A stretch of DNA of 64,000 nucleotides, from the NCBI RefSeq assembly GCF_032854445.1, contig NC_088305.1:32755726-32819725 (forward strand), in the 5' to 3' direction. Below are positions 1-10,400 of this stretch, one piece after another. The notes under the pieces are model-generated. The model did not search any database and had not been told where the DNA came from. It saw only the letters and a program-made list of their open reading frames with translations. The stretch comes from Liolophura sinensis (taxonomy: Eukaryota; Mollusca; Polyplacophora; Chitonida; Chitonidae). The first letter of the stretch is position 1. Each line of letters begins with the position of its first letter. The position numbers and the translations under genes were made by a program.

Positions 1-64
1 ATTCCGCTTTCTTCGGGCCTTCCGGATTCGTTGTAATCATGTTCCTCTGGATCATACGGCTCAT
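1..64 (-). CDS. N-terminus of small Polinton ORF (partial, runs off window)
   Basis: This is the start of the homologue of the 96-residue ORF at 53398-53688. An ATG on the minus strand at 64-62 opens a frame that includes the peptide TTNPEGPKKAE before the window edge. It overlaps the upstream gene at 1-578 in another frame, as in copy C. Function is unknown. Only about 21 codons are visible, so its integrity cannot be judged. Confidence 0.45.
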   Translation of the reverse strand, partial: MSRMIQRNMITTNPEGPKKAE

Positions 65-578
65 TTCTAGGACAGCAGTTGTGTTCAAATGAGCAGTGCT
101 CAGCAGTGGTCAGAGCCATGGTTAACGGTGCTAAGTACTTACCATAGCAGTAGTATAGCCAGCAGCTAGCACTGCTAAGCGCCTGTTCAACAAATGGGTC
201 GGTGGCGAGCTGTGTCATGAGCATTGGTCGATTCTCGGGTTGAATTGGTAGGAGCCAGCTGGTCGCCCTTACATATGATCTCAAGAACATACCTACGAGA
301 CTGTTAACCATCCGCGCACCGAGCTTAGCCTCGTACCGGGAGTACAGCCTTTTAACGTCTTCGTCGCTCATGGCGTCGATCTCAGCGGCTTTTACGTTTT
401 TTCTCAGATTTCGCTTACCCCGCCCACCCACCGGAAGTGCTGCCAGCCTATCCCTGAGCTGCCGGGCATCATCTTGTTGGCTGGGGTCGGGCTGTTGGCT
501 TCGGCCTGGCTGTTGGCTTCGGCTGGGCTCCTCCTCTTCGCCAAGAATCTCGTCTGTTATAAGCTCGTCGGTATCCAT
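1..578 (-). CDS. Conserved Polinton protein, ~190 aa, open to window edge
   Basis: The minus-strand ATG at 578-576 opens a frame with no stop through position 1 (192 codons), so the 3' end is outside the window. It is homologous to 53606-54169 in copy C. Shared segments include YEAKLGARMV, RPMLMTQLATDPFVEQAL and KYLAPLTM. Near the N-terminus a short duplication (RSQQPGRSQQP) comes from a roughly 24-bp repeat that copy C lacks. The product is acidic at the N-terminus and otherwise soluble; I know it only as a recurrent Polinton protein without assigned function. It is the only gene of copy A that I read as undamaged, which is notable because the ATPase just upstream is broken. Confidence 0.6.
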   Translation of the reverse strand, partial: MDTDELITDEILGEEEEPSRSQQPGRSQQPDPSQQDDARQLRDRLAALPVGGRGKRNLRKNVKAAEIDAMSDEDVKRLYSRYEAKLGARMVNSLVGMFLRSYVRATSWLLPIQPENRPMLMTQLATDPFVEQALSSASCWLYYCYGKYLAPLTMALTTAEHCSFEHNCCPRNEPYDPEEHDYNESGRPEESG

Positions 579-1177
579 GCTTTATTGGAAAGTAATATAT
601 AACCTTAGATGTGCCGGGCGTATCAGTCATTAGCAGGAGCTTAGAATGCTGATTGCTCTTGAGCTTATGTCGAACCTCAGCCTTTTCGCTCTCCGTCTCG
701 ATGATGTGGTTCTCCTCCAGGCATTTGTTGAACGAGTGCCGATCTTTGCAGTGGAATAAAGCCACCCACCTTGTCTGCTCGGGAAAGTTTTTTGAGGACG
801 GCGTTGTATTTCTGACTGCGTTGTAAGCCATGAATGACAGTATTTTTGGTTTCTTCTTCATCGCCTCCAACGCGCTACAATGATCGATGATGTATGGGGT
901 GGGCTCCCCCTCAAACAATCTGTAGAAAGCTCTCAGACAGTCGTTGAACCGCTCGCCGGGGTCAAAACAATAGACGTTAGGGTCAGACTGTATCCATCGC
1001 CGCCGGTACGCCTCGTTATGCTTAAGAGTGGGGCACAGAATCACAACGTGATAAAAGAAACCGCGGAAAAGGGCCTCAACAAGGTCCAGCGGTAAGACTG
1101 TTTTACCGCAGTTCGTCTGCCCACAGATAATCGCGCAGTGGGCGTCATCAAAAAAAGCGCGCTAACGAATCTACCAT
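469..1177 (-). pseudogene. Packaging ATPase (FtsK/A32 type), broken, copy A
   Basis: This is the homologue of the intact ATPase at 54195-54809. In viruses of this group the enzyme pumps DNA into capsids using ATP. The start corresponds to the minus ATG at 1177. An A-run at about 1150 (seven or eight A where C reads TCAATAAA) shifts the frame just after the start. The P-loop reads GQTNCGKT. The Walker B segment has lost its catalytic acid: YIIDHC instead of YIIDEC. The normal stop after TSK-IIY is also lost, so the frame runs on to 469, into the neighbouring gene. Three independent lesions make this a dead gene. Confidence 0.8.
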
Positions 1178-2400
1178 TCTGGATGTACAGCTTTCCGTCC
1201 ATGATCACATATATATATGTATACGTTCAACACGCCGGGATCTTCTCTCTCTTTTGTCTCCTGTATCGTAATCCCCTCGCTGGCGTTCAGAACGCGCCTT
1301 CCACTGCCATGCAGCTCGTCATCGTCGCTTGGCCGAAGGTCAAACCAGAAGGCGTGCTTGTGCGATCTCTTCCAGGGAGACGTTTGCCAGGCCTAAGTCT
1401 TTTACGACCATGGCCACCTCAGGGTACGGCTTCCGTGTGAGCTGGCGAAGAACTTTTTGATTTCGCCCCACTGCCCTGGCTGTACAGCTGACTGGGGACC
1501 TCTTCTATTGTGACTTCTACTTTGGTGATCTTCGGGTTGTAGAAGGATTCCGACCGCCTCCTCCACGGGGTTCATTTAGCCTCGAACAGAACGAGGATGC
1601 CCTTCATTGCTCTCGCGGGCGAGTTCAGGTTTATGTTCCAGAGGGTATCAGACTTGTCCTTCACAAACTTTCGGTGGCGAAGGATGATCATACAGTATGG
1701 AAACGCCCCCGGCAAACTGGGTGCGGATCTGTCTAGCGAGCTCCTCTTCGGTGACCATATCGAACTCCAGGCTGATGTTGTCGATGGTGTAAGACTCGTC
1801 GGCATCGTCTGTTGTCTGGATGACCCGCCCGTAATCGTTGAACGTCAGTCCGTACTCCAGTTGGTAGGCCAAGGCACTCTGGTAGAATGCCATGTGGCTA
1901 TCTAGAAGCTCAAAGTCTAGCGGGATGTGGAAACAGCTGCCAAAGGCGTGAGCGATGGCTTTTTCTTCAGCATCGTCGTCACTTGCCTCCTCCGCTCCGA
2001 CTCGAAGTTTAAGCATGTTTTCGCTGCCGATGCCTTGGTAGGCCGCATTCTGCCGTTCGTTTTTAGTCAGCCATAAGTCGCCGTAGCAATGAGTCGTCGA
2101 TGGATATTACCTCATTCCCGCTGATTCTGATCGTGGTTTTCTTGACTACTGCGCGTCCGAGATTCCCGACCACTGTGGCGTTCGGGTGGGATGAATTGAT
2201 CGCGATCGAGAAGGCCAAGCGCACGGTACCGGGCACAATGACGTCATTTGCACCGAGGTTGGGGAAGCGGACCAAGAGTTGTTGATTCTGGTCGATCGTA
2301 CTCGGTTGTTGGTGACGACCAAGGACTGCCGTACACCTTTTAACCCGAGAGGCTTGCGGAGTGTTCTGAAGGGGTTTAGCCTGCGTCCGTATGCATCCAT
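1148..2400 (-). pseudogene. Major capsid protein (double jelly roll), broken, copy A
   Basis: The start is the minus ATG at 2400-2398. The N-terminal third contains LLVRFPNLGANDVIVPGT and RAVVKKTTIRISGNEV; the middle contains FHIPLDFELLDSHMAFYQSA and LTFNDYGRVIQTTDD. This is the double-jelly-roll MCP of Polintons, the hexon-forming shell protein. Copy A keeps Lys at the codon (2010-2008) that is a stop in both B and C, and keeps Gln near the C-terminal segment where C has TAG. It is nevertheless broken: there is an indel beside the start of the ATDD region, a frameshift near 1690, and an expanded AT tract at about 1208-1220 in the last strand. The 3' end overlaps the ATPase start, as in copy C. 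Confidence 0.8.
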
Positions 2401-2443
2401 TGTTATAATGAAGGCATACCTTGCAATGTTCAATACAAAGATT

Positions 2444-3745
2444 ATGGCAGACATTGACATTGGTGACCAGGCGTTCGACGACGCCCAAGAGGACAAGAAC
2501 ATTGACGACGAACAAACCACTCTCCGTGCAGGTGGTGATGTCCAGATCGGGGTGGTTCTCGAGCTACAAACCTTGGATGTGGACCTCAAATCCCAAGATG
2601 GAAGGCTGTTAGTGTTCACCGTGAATGAATATTACGATGCCATGGCGAGGAAGTATCCTAACTTTACCAAACCCAAGCCCTATTACCCGGGTTTTATGAT
2701 TGACGAAGAAGGGCGTCTGCGACTCAAGAAATACTCCGATCTGAACCTCACCAGCATAAACACAGGTGAACCGCTAGCCCTCTCAACACTCGCCCAGGGA
2801 GGGGGTTTGGTGTTGTTCAAAATAAGTTGGGCTTTGAAAAACTGGGGAAAGACAAGGCAGCCATTATTTCCTCCGGCAGCAGTCGCAGCCCTGGAGACAT
2901 ATAGTTGAGAACTCGGTGCCGTGGCCGCCAAGGCAGATACCATGAAGCTGATGGAATTAAACCAACCAGCAAATAATGCCGCTGATGCTGTCCGCATAAT
3001 GGAACAAGCTTGACGGATAGTGAGGTCGAGTGGGCTCTTTCAACGATAAACGACCCTCCTCTTTCCATCCGAGAACTTGGGGCTTGACAAGGCACTGCAG
3101 ACCTCGGAAGGCGAACACGCGAATAACCTCGCCAAGCTGTCAAGTCTCGATAAGGACATCACAAAACAAAAACAGAAATTGGAGGACGCCACTAATGAAT
3201 TCTCCCGACGCCGGATCGCAGACCGGATAAGGAATCTTGATGACGAGAGGGAGACCCGGCTCGAAGCAGCCTCTTTAACGCCCGAAGCCCTGCGCACGCA
3301 AATACGCCACATCAAGCAGACGATTGATCGCATCCTACACAAGGATACCACTCTGGCCGAGCGCGTCCGCACCCTCTTCCGGGAGTAGGGAATAACCGTG
3401 GTCTCCATTCTCACGGCAATTGGGATGGCGATCTCGACACTGGGGCTAGCGATAAAGTTAGTGCTGACTGGCGGGTCCGGCATCCAGCCCACGCCACCTC
3501 CATCCGACGGGCGTGGTCTTAAAGAATGGATGAAAAAGCATATCCAGTCCCTGGGGCGCGCCCTTGGCAAGCTTCCTGGGAAGGCTGCCGCTGCGATTCC
3601 GGATATTATTGGCAGTATCGTGTCCTGGCTACTGAACCTTCTCGGGAAAGCGGCTGGGTGGCTGGCCGATAATGTCTGTGCTTTAGTCGTCGCAGTAGAT
3701 GGCCTAATGCTCGTGGCAGTTCGCAAGTATTTAACGCAGCAGTAA
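2444..3745 (+). pseudogene. D gene: coiled-coil protein with hydrophobic C-terminus, broken, copy A
   Basis: The plus-strand ATG at 2444 begins MADIDIGDQAFDDAQ. The order is an acidic N-terminus, a globular region ending INTGEPLALSTL, a long charged coiled coil (NNLAKLSSLDKDI to RTLFRE), a hydrophobic segment (ILTAIGMAISTLGLAIK), and a hydrophobic Gly/Ala/Leu-rich tail. Breaks are a TGA at about 2906, a frameshift near 3000-3080, and a TAG at 3386-3388 where B and C have CAG. It ends at TAA 3745. The N-terminal region is close to copy B and very different from copy C. It is probably a virion-associated or membrane-active protein (inference); I do not know a characterised relative. It diverges from the MCP with only 43 bp between start codons. 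Confidence 0.65.
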
Positions 3746-4897
3746 GCCGATACCAACCCCAGCGATGACGATGGCTGTCTTCTCCGCATCGTGATTCTTT
3801 TCCTTTGGAAATAGGGGTTCTTGTTTGCCTCCGGCGGCTGCAACATCCTGGTGGGACGCTTTCTTGTGGCTCAACGATCCCGTGAGAAGGTGCGCTCTTG
3901 TGCAAAGTGAGCTTTCACACCGTCATTGGCGCCTAGCTTCTGGTCCTCTGTGGCCACCATGATTTTCTTGTTGAAGTTCGCCACATGGCCGATCTGCAGA
4001 AGCATGTCGCTGGGGGCCATATATAGGCCTATGCCATACACAAAGTCTACAGCGCTCCCGGCATACTGTAGCACGTCCTGGTAGCGTTTGATTGCAGACG
4101 GAAGGTCAGTCGGAGAGGAAATGGCGTCTTCAACGTTCGGGGCAAACTGTTTTTGCGCGTCGAAGGCTATGCCCGTGCCTAGAATACGCGCCCTTGTTTG
4201 CGCTTGGGCGCCAAAAACAGCCCACACGTATGTCCGGATGGAATCGTTTAGGCGCTCTACGCCCGGCTGCGTAAATCCTTTGGATTTCCCGACGATGAAC
4301 GACGCCCAAGCCTCCTTGGCGTCCTGCTGGATGTAGTCGACGTGGAGCGCTGTAGGCTTTCTAGAGAACGACATCCTGCTCGGATCGAAGGTCCCATCGC
4401 CAATGGGGCTGTAGCCCGTTCTCGTAATATAGTAATATGCCACTCCGAGACCGCGATTCACCCCCCGGCGCCTCCAGTCTGTGTAGGCATCTACGCGGAA
4501 CTCCCTACAAATCCTCTCATAGACCCTCTCGTCGTAGGGGGTTTGTGAATGTTGCCCACGCTCTGTCTTCCGGCAGGGGGCGTTTATCTCTTCCAAGATC
4601 CGCCTAACTTGGTAATACACATGGAACGTGTACAGGGCCCTTATTCGTTGGTCGGGGGCGAGAAGATGGTCTTTTGCAGAGACGCCACAGCCCGTGGTTG
4701 CGCACCAGACCATGAAGTTCACTTGGTTCTGCCATAATTGCATAGGATTGTTGTTCCAGGCCCGAACAATTTCATTGTCGGTTATTTTTGGCAGCCGGTC
4801 AAATCGCGTGAGGTGCTCTGCGTGGGTTTGGATACTACGAAATGCCCCGGCCTTGTTAGTGGCCTCCCCTATTAAACCTCTAAGCCTCGCTGTTCAT
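3731..4897 (-). pseudogene. X gene: conserved ~420-aa Polinton protein, broken, copy A
   Basis: The start is the minus ATG at 4897-4895; the stop is TAA at 3733-3731, overlapping the D stop tail to tail. The recognisable core is VWCATTGCGVSAKDHLLAP, FHVYYQVRRILEEI, and ERLNDSIRTYVWAVFGAQAQ. About 72 bp present in copy B (between KITDNEI and the N-terminal segment) are missing at about 4798, and the C-terminal part is out of frame beyond about 3900. I recognise it as a protein found in many animal Polintons. Its role is not known to me; a virion component is plausible given its position among capsid genes. Confidence 0.6.
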
Positions 4898-4907
4898 CAT
4901 GGCTAAG

Positions 4908-5552
4908 ATGTTCATCACATTGACTGACATTCTAAATGGGGCACAGCACACGCCTGCCTCATGCCCTTAACAACCTCGACGGCCGCGTTAAAACCGCCCT
5001 TCGCGAGATAACATTCTTACCCGGCCTGGGTGAATATCCCCTCCGGAGTGGGCTTCTTGCTGGAGGGCAAGCGTGTTGACGTGCCGACGGGCTAATACAA
5101 TGTCATATTCCGCCTGCATGGGGTTTCTCTGGGATTGAATGAAGCCACGAGCCGCTTAGTCCTTACCCTCCCTAAAAATGCCTTCATAATACTCCAAGAG
5201 CTTGCCCCCATCTTAGGGTTCTCCGTCGGGATTGCGCCCATAGGGGGGACTGTCGAGGTTGAAAAGCTATCTAACTTGGTCTTACACAAAGAAGTCTTCG
5301 TGCATTTAGATGAACTGAGTACCTCAGAAAACATGAGAATAACCTCAGATTTCGGTGGCGGTTCAACACTACTTAAAGCCATCGCCATGACTGGTGAAGG
5401 GATAAACTGCGGGTAGACGGTTTCATTTCCCAACCCACAGTACAAAACCTTGCGCGCCGACTATATAACGCACTTGACCGTGGCATTTTTAGACAAAGAC
5501 GGCAAGTATATGAATGTAGGGGTACCTCAGTGCTACCCTAGAAATACAATGA
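4908..5552 (+). pseudogene. E gene: candidate minor capsid protein, broken, copy A
   Basis: The plus ATG at 4908 lies only 10 bp from the divergent X start. Single-base insertions near 4953 and 5017 and a deletion near 5098-5110 (relative to C) shift the frame. A TAG at 5414-5416 replaces the AAG seen in B and C. In return, copy A has CAG at 5438-5440 where B and C have TAA, so the reading frame continues into the last 36 codons (YKTLRADYITHLTV). The stop TGA overlaps the F start as ATGA at 5549-5552. The beta-rich character, VPTGYYNV-like segment and LGF motif fit the small jelly-roll (penton-like) protein of Polintons. That identification is tentative. Confidence 0.5.
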
Positions 5553-6379
5553 GTATGGTGGACGCAGCCGGTCCCAGGTCTGCGTGCCTGTCTTTAAGCG
5601 ACTTGGCAGATGTTTCGGAGTTCGAACTTCAAGGCCAGGAAGGTAAAATCTACGCCTTCCAGTTTCAAAGTGGCAAGTACATACGCAAAAAGATTACGGG
5701 GGGGCAAGCAGAACCTGCCACGTTTGCTTCCCTTGAAGATGTCTCATCCACCGCAGAGCAAGAGCGCAGGTCGCCGTCTGAGGTGAATGAAGAACGAAAA
5801 CTCTCATTAATTCGCCTTGAAGACCGCTTTGTTCTCACCAGAGCTCGCGACGCCGATTGGTTGATAGATGTGAAGGTGACCCCGATGTCGGTCCAGGCCA
5901 CCGTGATCAATGTGAAAAAAGTTTTCAACTCCGGAACCTATGTCATGTCGTACGTACCAACCGGCCGCTGTATTCTAGATTGGGACAGAAGAGGCGGCTT
6001 CATACTCACGTCGTCGCAGATGCTAGAAGCCCGTGCGTCTTACCGCGCAAATCGATTTTAAGGCCGCACTACCACTAAACCCTGGATCTATACTTATCTT
6101 CTACATCATGCTTGGCGCGGGCAGTCGCCGTTGCACTTTGATTACCGAGTTGAAAATAAGGTGGCCTGCGGAGCACGATACAAAAGATCTCAAACTTATA
6201 ATCAAATTACCGGCCCAGGGCGACCCAGTCATCCGGAGCTCTCTCGAGGGTATACGAGTCGTCTCAGGGGCGTTTTAAATCTCGATGAAATCTATTTAGA
6301 GTTCGGCATAGGCCTTCGCCGCTTTCTTGTTAGTAATCCCGATGACAATTTAGAGCTAACCGACGTTATTGATTCGTAG
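5549..6379 (+). pseudogene. F gene: putative virion surface protein, broken, copy A
   Basis: It starts at ATG 5549 (overlapping the E stop) or ATG 5555 and reads MVDAAGPRSACLSLSDLADV, then FQFQSGKY, through to about 6040. There one or more indels move the rest (LNPGSILIF, IKLPAQGDPVIRSSLE, DDNLELTDVIDS) into other frames. It ends at TAG 6379. The middle part (about 5930-6060) resembles copy B and differs strongly from copy C. No family is recognised. A position between a candidate capsid gene and G, and its rapidly changing middle, suggest an exposed structural protein (inference). Confidence 0.5.
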
Positions 6380-6389
6380 GACGGACAAT

Positions 6390-7090
6390 ATGGGGCGACT
6401 GTACCCGACGATCACGGATGAAGACTCCTTACCGACGATTACGGATGACCACCCCATGGCCCCGACCGCGCCGACGATTATGGTTGAAAACCCCTTGTCC
6501 CCGACTGCGCCGCCGGAGGGCGTGGTGCGCGCTCATCGCCCGCAGTATATTAGCAAAATACAGAGGCAGCTTCAATCTGAGCGAGATCTCCGCCGGGCCT
6601 TATACAAAAAGTACCGGCGCGATGTCTTGGCCACCGTAGCCCTTGATTCAGCCATGCTTACGGCCGGTTTGGGCCTAGGGGTTGCTGGCGTGGGGCTACT
6701 CACAACAATAATTGCAGCCCCCGCTGTCTTGGCCATGGAAGCTGCGGCCCTAGCTTGCGGTGTCCGAAATGTCGCCGGAAAGTTCTTTAGCCGCAGACTT
6801 CAGGCAAAGGCCAAGAAACATAACGATATACGGCTGTTGGCTGAGGCCAAACTTAACAGCATCCGTGTGCAGATATCTATGGCATTATCTGATGGTGTTA
6901 TTTCGGACGTAGAGTTCAAGCAAATCGTTCAGTAGCTCAAGAACTACTCTGATCTGAAGCAGGAGATACGCGCTAAGTCTCGTAAGGCATTCAACGCCGT
7001 AGAGATCGATGAAAGCACAAAAAAAAACAGCTTATAGATCGCGGGCGAAAACTAGCTCGGCAATATCTGAAAAACGCTCTTTCCGAATGA
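6390..7090 (+). pseudogene. G gene: conserved Polinton protein with hydrophobic centre, broken, copy A
   Basis: It starts MGRLYPTITDE eleven bases after the F stop. A proline-rich N-terminus with a duplicated TAPT/ENPL block is followed by a charged helix (ISKIQRQLQSERDLRRALYKKY), a long hydrophobic Gly/Ala-rich stretch (LTAGLGLGVAGVGLLTTIIA) that could span a membrane once or twice, and a basic C-terminal half. A TAG at 6933-6935 and an A-run frameshift at about 7018-7027 inactivate it. I know homologues only as uncharacterised Polinton proteins. Confidence 0.6.
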
Positions 7091-7946
7091 TGTTCTGGGG
7101 AGGTGCCCAGGGGGAACTTGTTTGGCACCAGGGCAACCCCCATGCTATGTCTCAAGAGCTCCGCGGGTAAAAAAAAAATTGCCCAGTGTGAGGCTAGAAC
7201 CCATGGTCCAAAAAAGCAAAAGGCCTGGTTCATAACTCAACCTGTTACCAATTAATCTCCACCCTAACGGCGGGCTCCGGATTTTTTGCGCTAGCGACCC
7301 ACCGTTAGGGGGGTTAATTGGCGCTGACACATCCCACCACCATTGGACCATCTACAACACCTCTTGGTAAGGTCTCTCTGCCTCCGAAACTGTCGAAAGT
7401 TGCAGAGATTCCTTAGAAGTGCGTTGAGCCCGGCGCCATATGCAGGTAATGTATTTATATACTACATATACAGGAGACCAAATCCGGATTTGAGCTAGCA
7501 AACATGCCCTTATATACGCAGTATATGAATTCAGCCCTTACATACAGCGCCTTTCCCACCTCTGTCAGCCGACTGAGCTGTATCCCAGACCCACGAAACA
7601 TGGGCTAAATTGGAAGGACTTTTCCGCATAAACTCAATATCTCCAATCCTCCAAAAAATACTGGATCTTATCAAACGAGGACACGGTGAAAAATGACTGT
7701 TACATTCATTTTTCATAAAATCCGGTAGTTTAAGCCCTGTTGTGCAACAGATCCGGCCTACATATAGGCTATTCGCCTTATCTGTTAAATGCCAACTAGG
7801 TCGCCTCATATCAATGTGTGTATGTAGGCTAGACTTGTAAATAAACGCGTACGCCTTGGCTGGGGAGGCGCCTAAGGGGTGGGCCTCTATTTGTTCTGGG
7901 AGGGCCCCAAGGGGGGTGCGCCAGAACCTATACTCTGCATACTACT
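7091..7946. repeat. Right subterminal/terminal arm of copy A
   Basis: This is non-coding DNA shared with the right arms of B and C: an A-run after CTCCGCGGG, a tRNA B-box-like block at 7191-7203 (mutated to GGCTAGAACCC), a self-complementary stretch around CCACCCTAACGG and CCGTTAGGGGGG (7259-7315), a tRNA A-box-like block near 7569-7580 on the minus strand, and the GC-rich terminus ending TGCATACTACT. I find no gene. Confidence 0.7.
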
Positions 7947-8260
7947 GATGTAGGGTTTTGCACTCTGCCTTTCTTCGTGCGTTCGACTTTAGCACATCTA
8001 AGATAGTTTCCAACTTCTGTTGTGCGAGAATTTCTGATTACTTGTTCTTTAAAAATCACCATATACCTGTTTAACTGTGGTGACAGCATGTAATGGAAGA
8101 CGCTTTGTCTTCATGTTTCTGTGTAATGAACGCACAACTACTGTAATATAAATGTCATGCAAGTTGAAAAAATGTGAAACACGTTCAGTTTTTTAGGGTC
8201 TATTTCATGTTGTGTAGTTTTTAAGTGACGTTTTACCGATTCCCGATTGTGTTTACACAG

Positions 8261-8359
8261 ATGGGACAAACAGCCTTACACCTGGCCGCGTCAGGTGGTA
8301 GTATGGATCTTCTACGTCTACTGGTGGGGAAGAGCGCTGATATAAACGTACAGGATCAG
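8261..8359 (+). CDS. Ankyrin-repeat exon a (host gene)
   Basis: The exon has exactly 33 codons between a polypyrimidine-rich acceptor (GTTTACACAG) and a donor (CAG/GTACGTG). It reads MGQTALHLAASGG, then LLRLLVGKSADINV, closely matching the ankyrin consensus (G-TALHLAA-G---LLRLL---ADIN). It is phase 0 at both ends, so the exon can be duplicated or skipped without a shift. Ankyrin repeats form helix-loop-helix stacks for protein binding. It is the only complete exon of this type in the window; degenerate 22-bp remnants occur at 17462, 34507, 40880 and 62161. The rest of the host protein is not visible. Confidence 0.8.
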
Positions 8360-8574
8360 GTACGTGGGTCCCTAGAACTACGGAATTTCTTAACACTATT
8401 TATTTTCTGCATTTTTTTCATAACCCTAAACACAACACAGTTACAAACACTGATTGTAACTGGATATTACCACGTATTTTTACTCAATTACTCAATGTCT
8501 TTTCAATTCTGCTTTCTCTTTTTTCACTAATAGTTTGACTGCCGTTTTCATTTAAGCCGTTCATTTGTGTGATT
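8360..8574 (+). other. Intron following ankyrin exon a
   Basis: This AT-rich sequence is homologous to the sequence after each exon-a remnant (for example 17484-17690 and 34529-34760), including AACACTATTTAT and the following ACTCAA tract. I see no further coding sequence. Confidence 0.55.
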
Positions 8575-10400
8575 CTATCTCCCAGTAGTTTGCACTTGGT
8601 CGGTTCTGTCGTGTACACTTAAAGTTTCATCTACGCATCCAAATAAACATTCATAGGCAGCCGTCAACACATACGTTGTGGGGTCAATAATCGCAAGATT
8701 CTCATAACAAGGACATACAAAAATTATATGAAAGTGAGCTCCAACCATATCAGAGAAACACATGCCAATAACATCTAAACTCTCGGGTGGTATTCGAAAC
8801 CTGTCAATTTCTGTCCGGAACTGAGCAAAAATTTTTTATACAAGGCTAAAGTGTGATCTGTTAGATATGCTCCCTCTTCTAAGTGGACTTTGTAATCACA
8901 GTAGGGATCATATGTACTGCTCAAATTGAGGGATGCAGACCATTCCTGCCTGTCCATATCTTGCAGTCGTTCACGAAAATTCTTAAGAAAAGACCTACAT
9001 CCCCAAATCCCTGAGGAACCCACACTTATCCAAACCCCAGGCGGAACAACATTCCCTTCAGAGAAGTAGTCCAATTACGCTCCCCTTGGGAGTCCAGATG
9101 AAGCAGCATACTGTAAGTCTTTTGGGGGTATCTCTCTTCAGTATAGCTAACAATTCTTAACTAATACCGAACACATTTTGAAGAGCTATTACAGAACACA
9201 GGAAATCGGCCACATTCTCCAAGAGACAGCATGTTGGGGGTGCATTTGTCTGTTTATAAAATATGTTTGGATGCTAAATATTGAACTCTTTCTTGCACTT
9301 CACACCTTTGGAATCCCCATAAGGCGGAGCCGTGTGTAAGTACAGGCTATATTTTGGTATTAAACAGATTAAAAAATACTGCGTTATGGCATGTCACCAA
9401 GGTAGCACATGGTTCGCAACACCTCAGTAAGAACCCATTACCCCTGCGACGCAACATATTATTCTACAGATTTACCCTCTCTTAAGGAACAAATAAATGC
9501 CACCCGTAGATATTTACATGATGTTACGATTTCCATCGGGTCTGCCCCAAGCCGCCATTTTCATTTTTACCCAACGTACCACCTTAAAGGAATACAGCTT
9601 TTGATTTATCTGAATTTACATAGAGGCTCTATTTCTGACGATCAAGCTTTGTTTTAGGTTGCTATTGCAATACCTTGGGAGTGTAAGATACAAGCTCTAT
9701 GTCATCTGCAAAAAGCGACATAAATATATGAGTAAAATCGGGGAATAGTTAAACCCCATCTTTACCACACATACATGCATCGTTACTTAAGTGATTAGTA
9801 ATAACAAAAATAACAACGGGCCTAAGATACAGCCTTGACGTAGACTGACTTCTCACGCAAATACATCAGTTAAATCTGACCAACAATGGCACAAGCTTTC
9901 ACAGCATTATAAACACTCTTCTTGAGACATTTGAAAGACCCCCTCCCCCCCTTTTTCCATGTTTAGTATTTTCACCGAATTTACCGAATACAGCAGTTTT
10001 TTGCGATTAACTAAATCATTAGTCTTTCTAAAGTCTATAAATGCGAGGTAAAATTTCTCCTTGGATTTACTGAGATGTTTTAGGATACATGACGAGATGG
10101 AAAAGATATTGTCCGATATCGATTACTCTTGCCGAAATTCTGCTTTATATTCAGTCGAAACCTTTTTGGCTCGGCCCAATCTGTACGTCTCTTGTTTATA
10201 ATTGTTGTAAATAATTTACCAAATATACTTAAGAGCGAAATCCCTCTATAATTACTAGGATCACTCTTGTCGCTATTCATGAAGTAGGGAACAATAGCAC
10301 CCAAACTCCAAACCTCCGGGAACTCTCCTGTGTTTAATACATGGTTGAACAGTTTAAGCATTTTTGACATACATAATGGAGATTAGATTTAAAAAAAAAC
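8575..10400 (-). pseudogene. Degenerate LINE (non-LTR retrotransposon) reverse transcriptase, minus strand
   Basis: Read on the minus strand: about 10370-10150 encodes an RT segment with GEFPEVWSLGAIVPYFMNSD and SNYRGISLLSIFGKLF; near 9850 RQGCILGPLLF; near 9712-9701 the catalytic box FADD; and 9074-8775 the C-terminal region SFLKNFRERLQDMDRQEW. This is the usual order of an RT with its C-terminal domain. Many stops and indels interrupt it, so it is an old dead copy. It is a different clade from the Tx1/L1-like LINE at 28.9-32.2 kb. I would not assign the clade (CR1/RTE-like) firmly. It sits antisense inside the presumed ankyrin gene. Confidence 0.7.

Larger units (their letters stand above)
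1..7946. mobile_element. Polinton/Maverick copy A (left part outside window)
   Basis: This is the right-hand part of a large DNA transposon with the same gene order as copy C: small minus ORFs, ATPase, MCP, then D, X, E, F and G. It ends at 7946 with TGCATACTACT, the same terminal motif as copies B and C. The next bases (GATGTAG) belong to host DNA that leads into an ankyrin exon at 8261. Integrase and PolB would lie to the left of the window. Most genes are broken by stops and indels. The family assignment rests on MCP, ATPase and the conserved gene order; it is recognition from memory, not a database result. Confidence 0.88.

Noticed and set aside
3040-3846. 268-codon minus-strand frame opposite copy A D gene
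   Set aside because: Same antisense shadow as in copy B (and 56158-56961 in C); no independent start, family or conservation signal.
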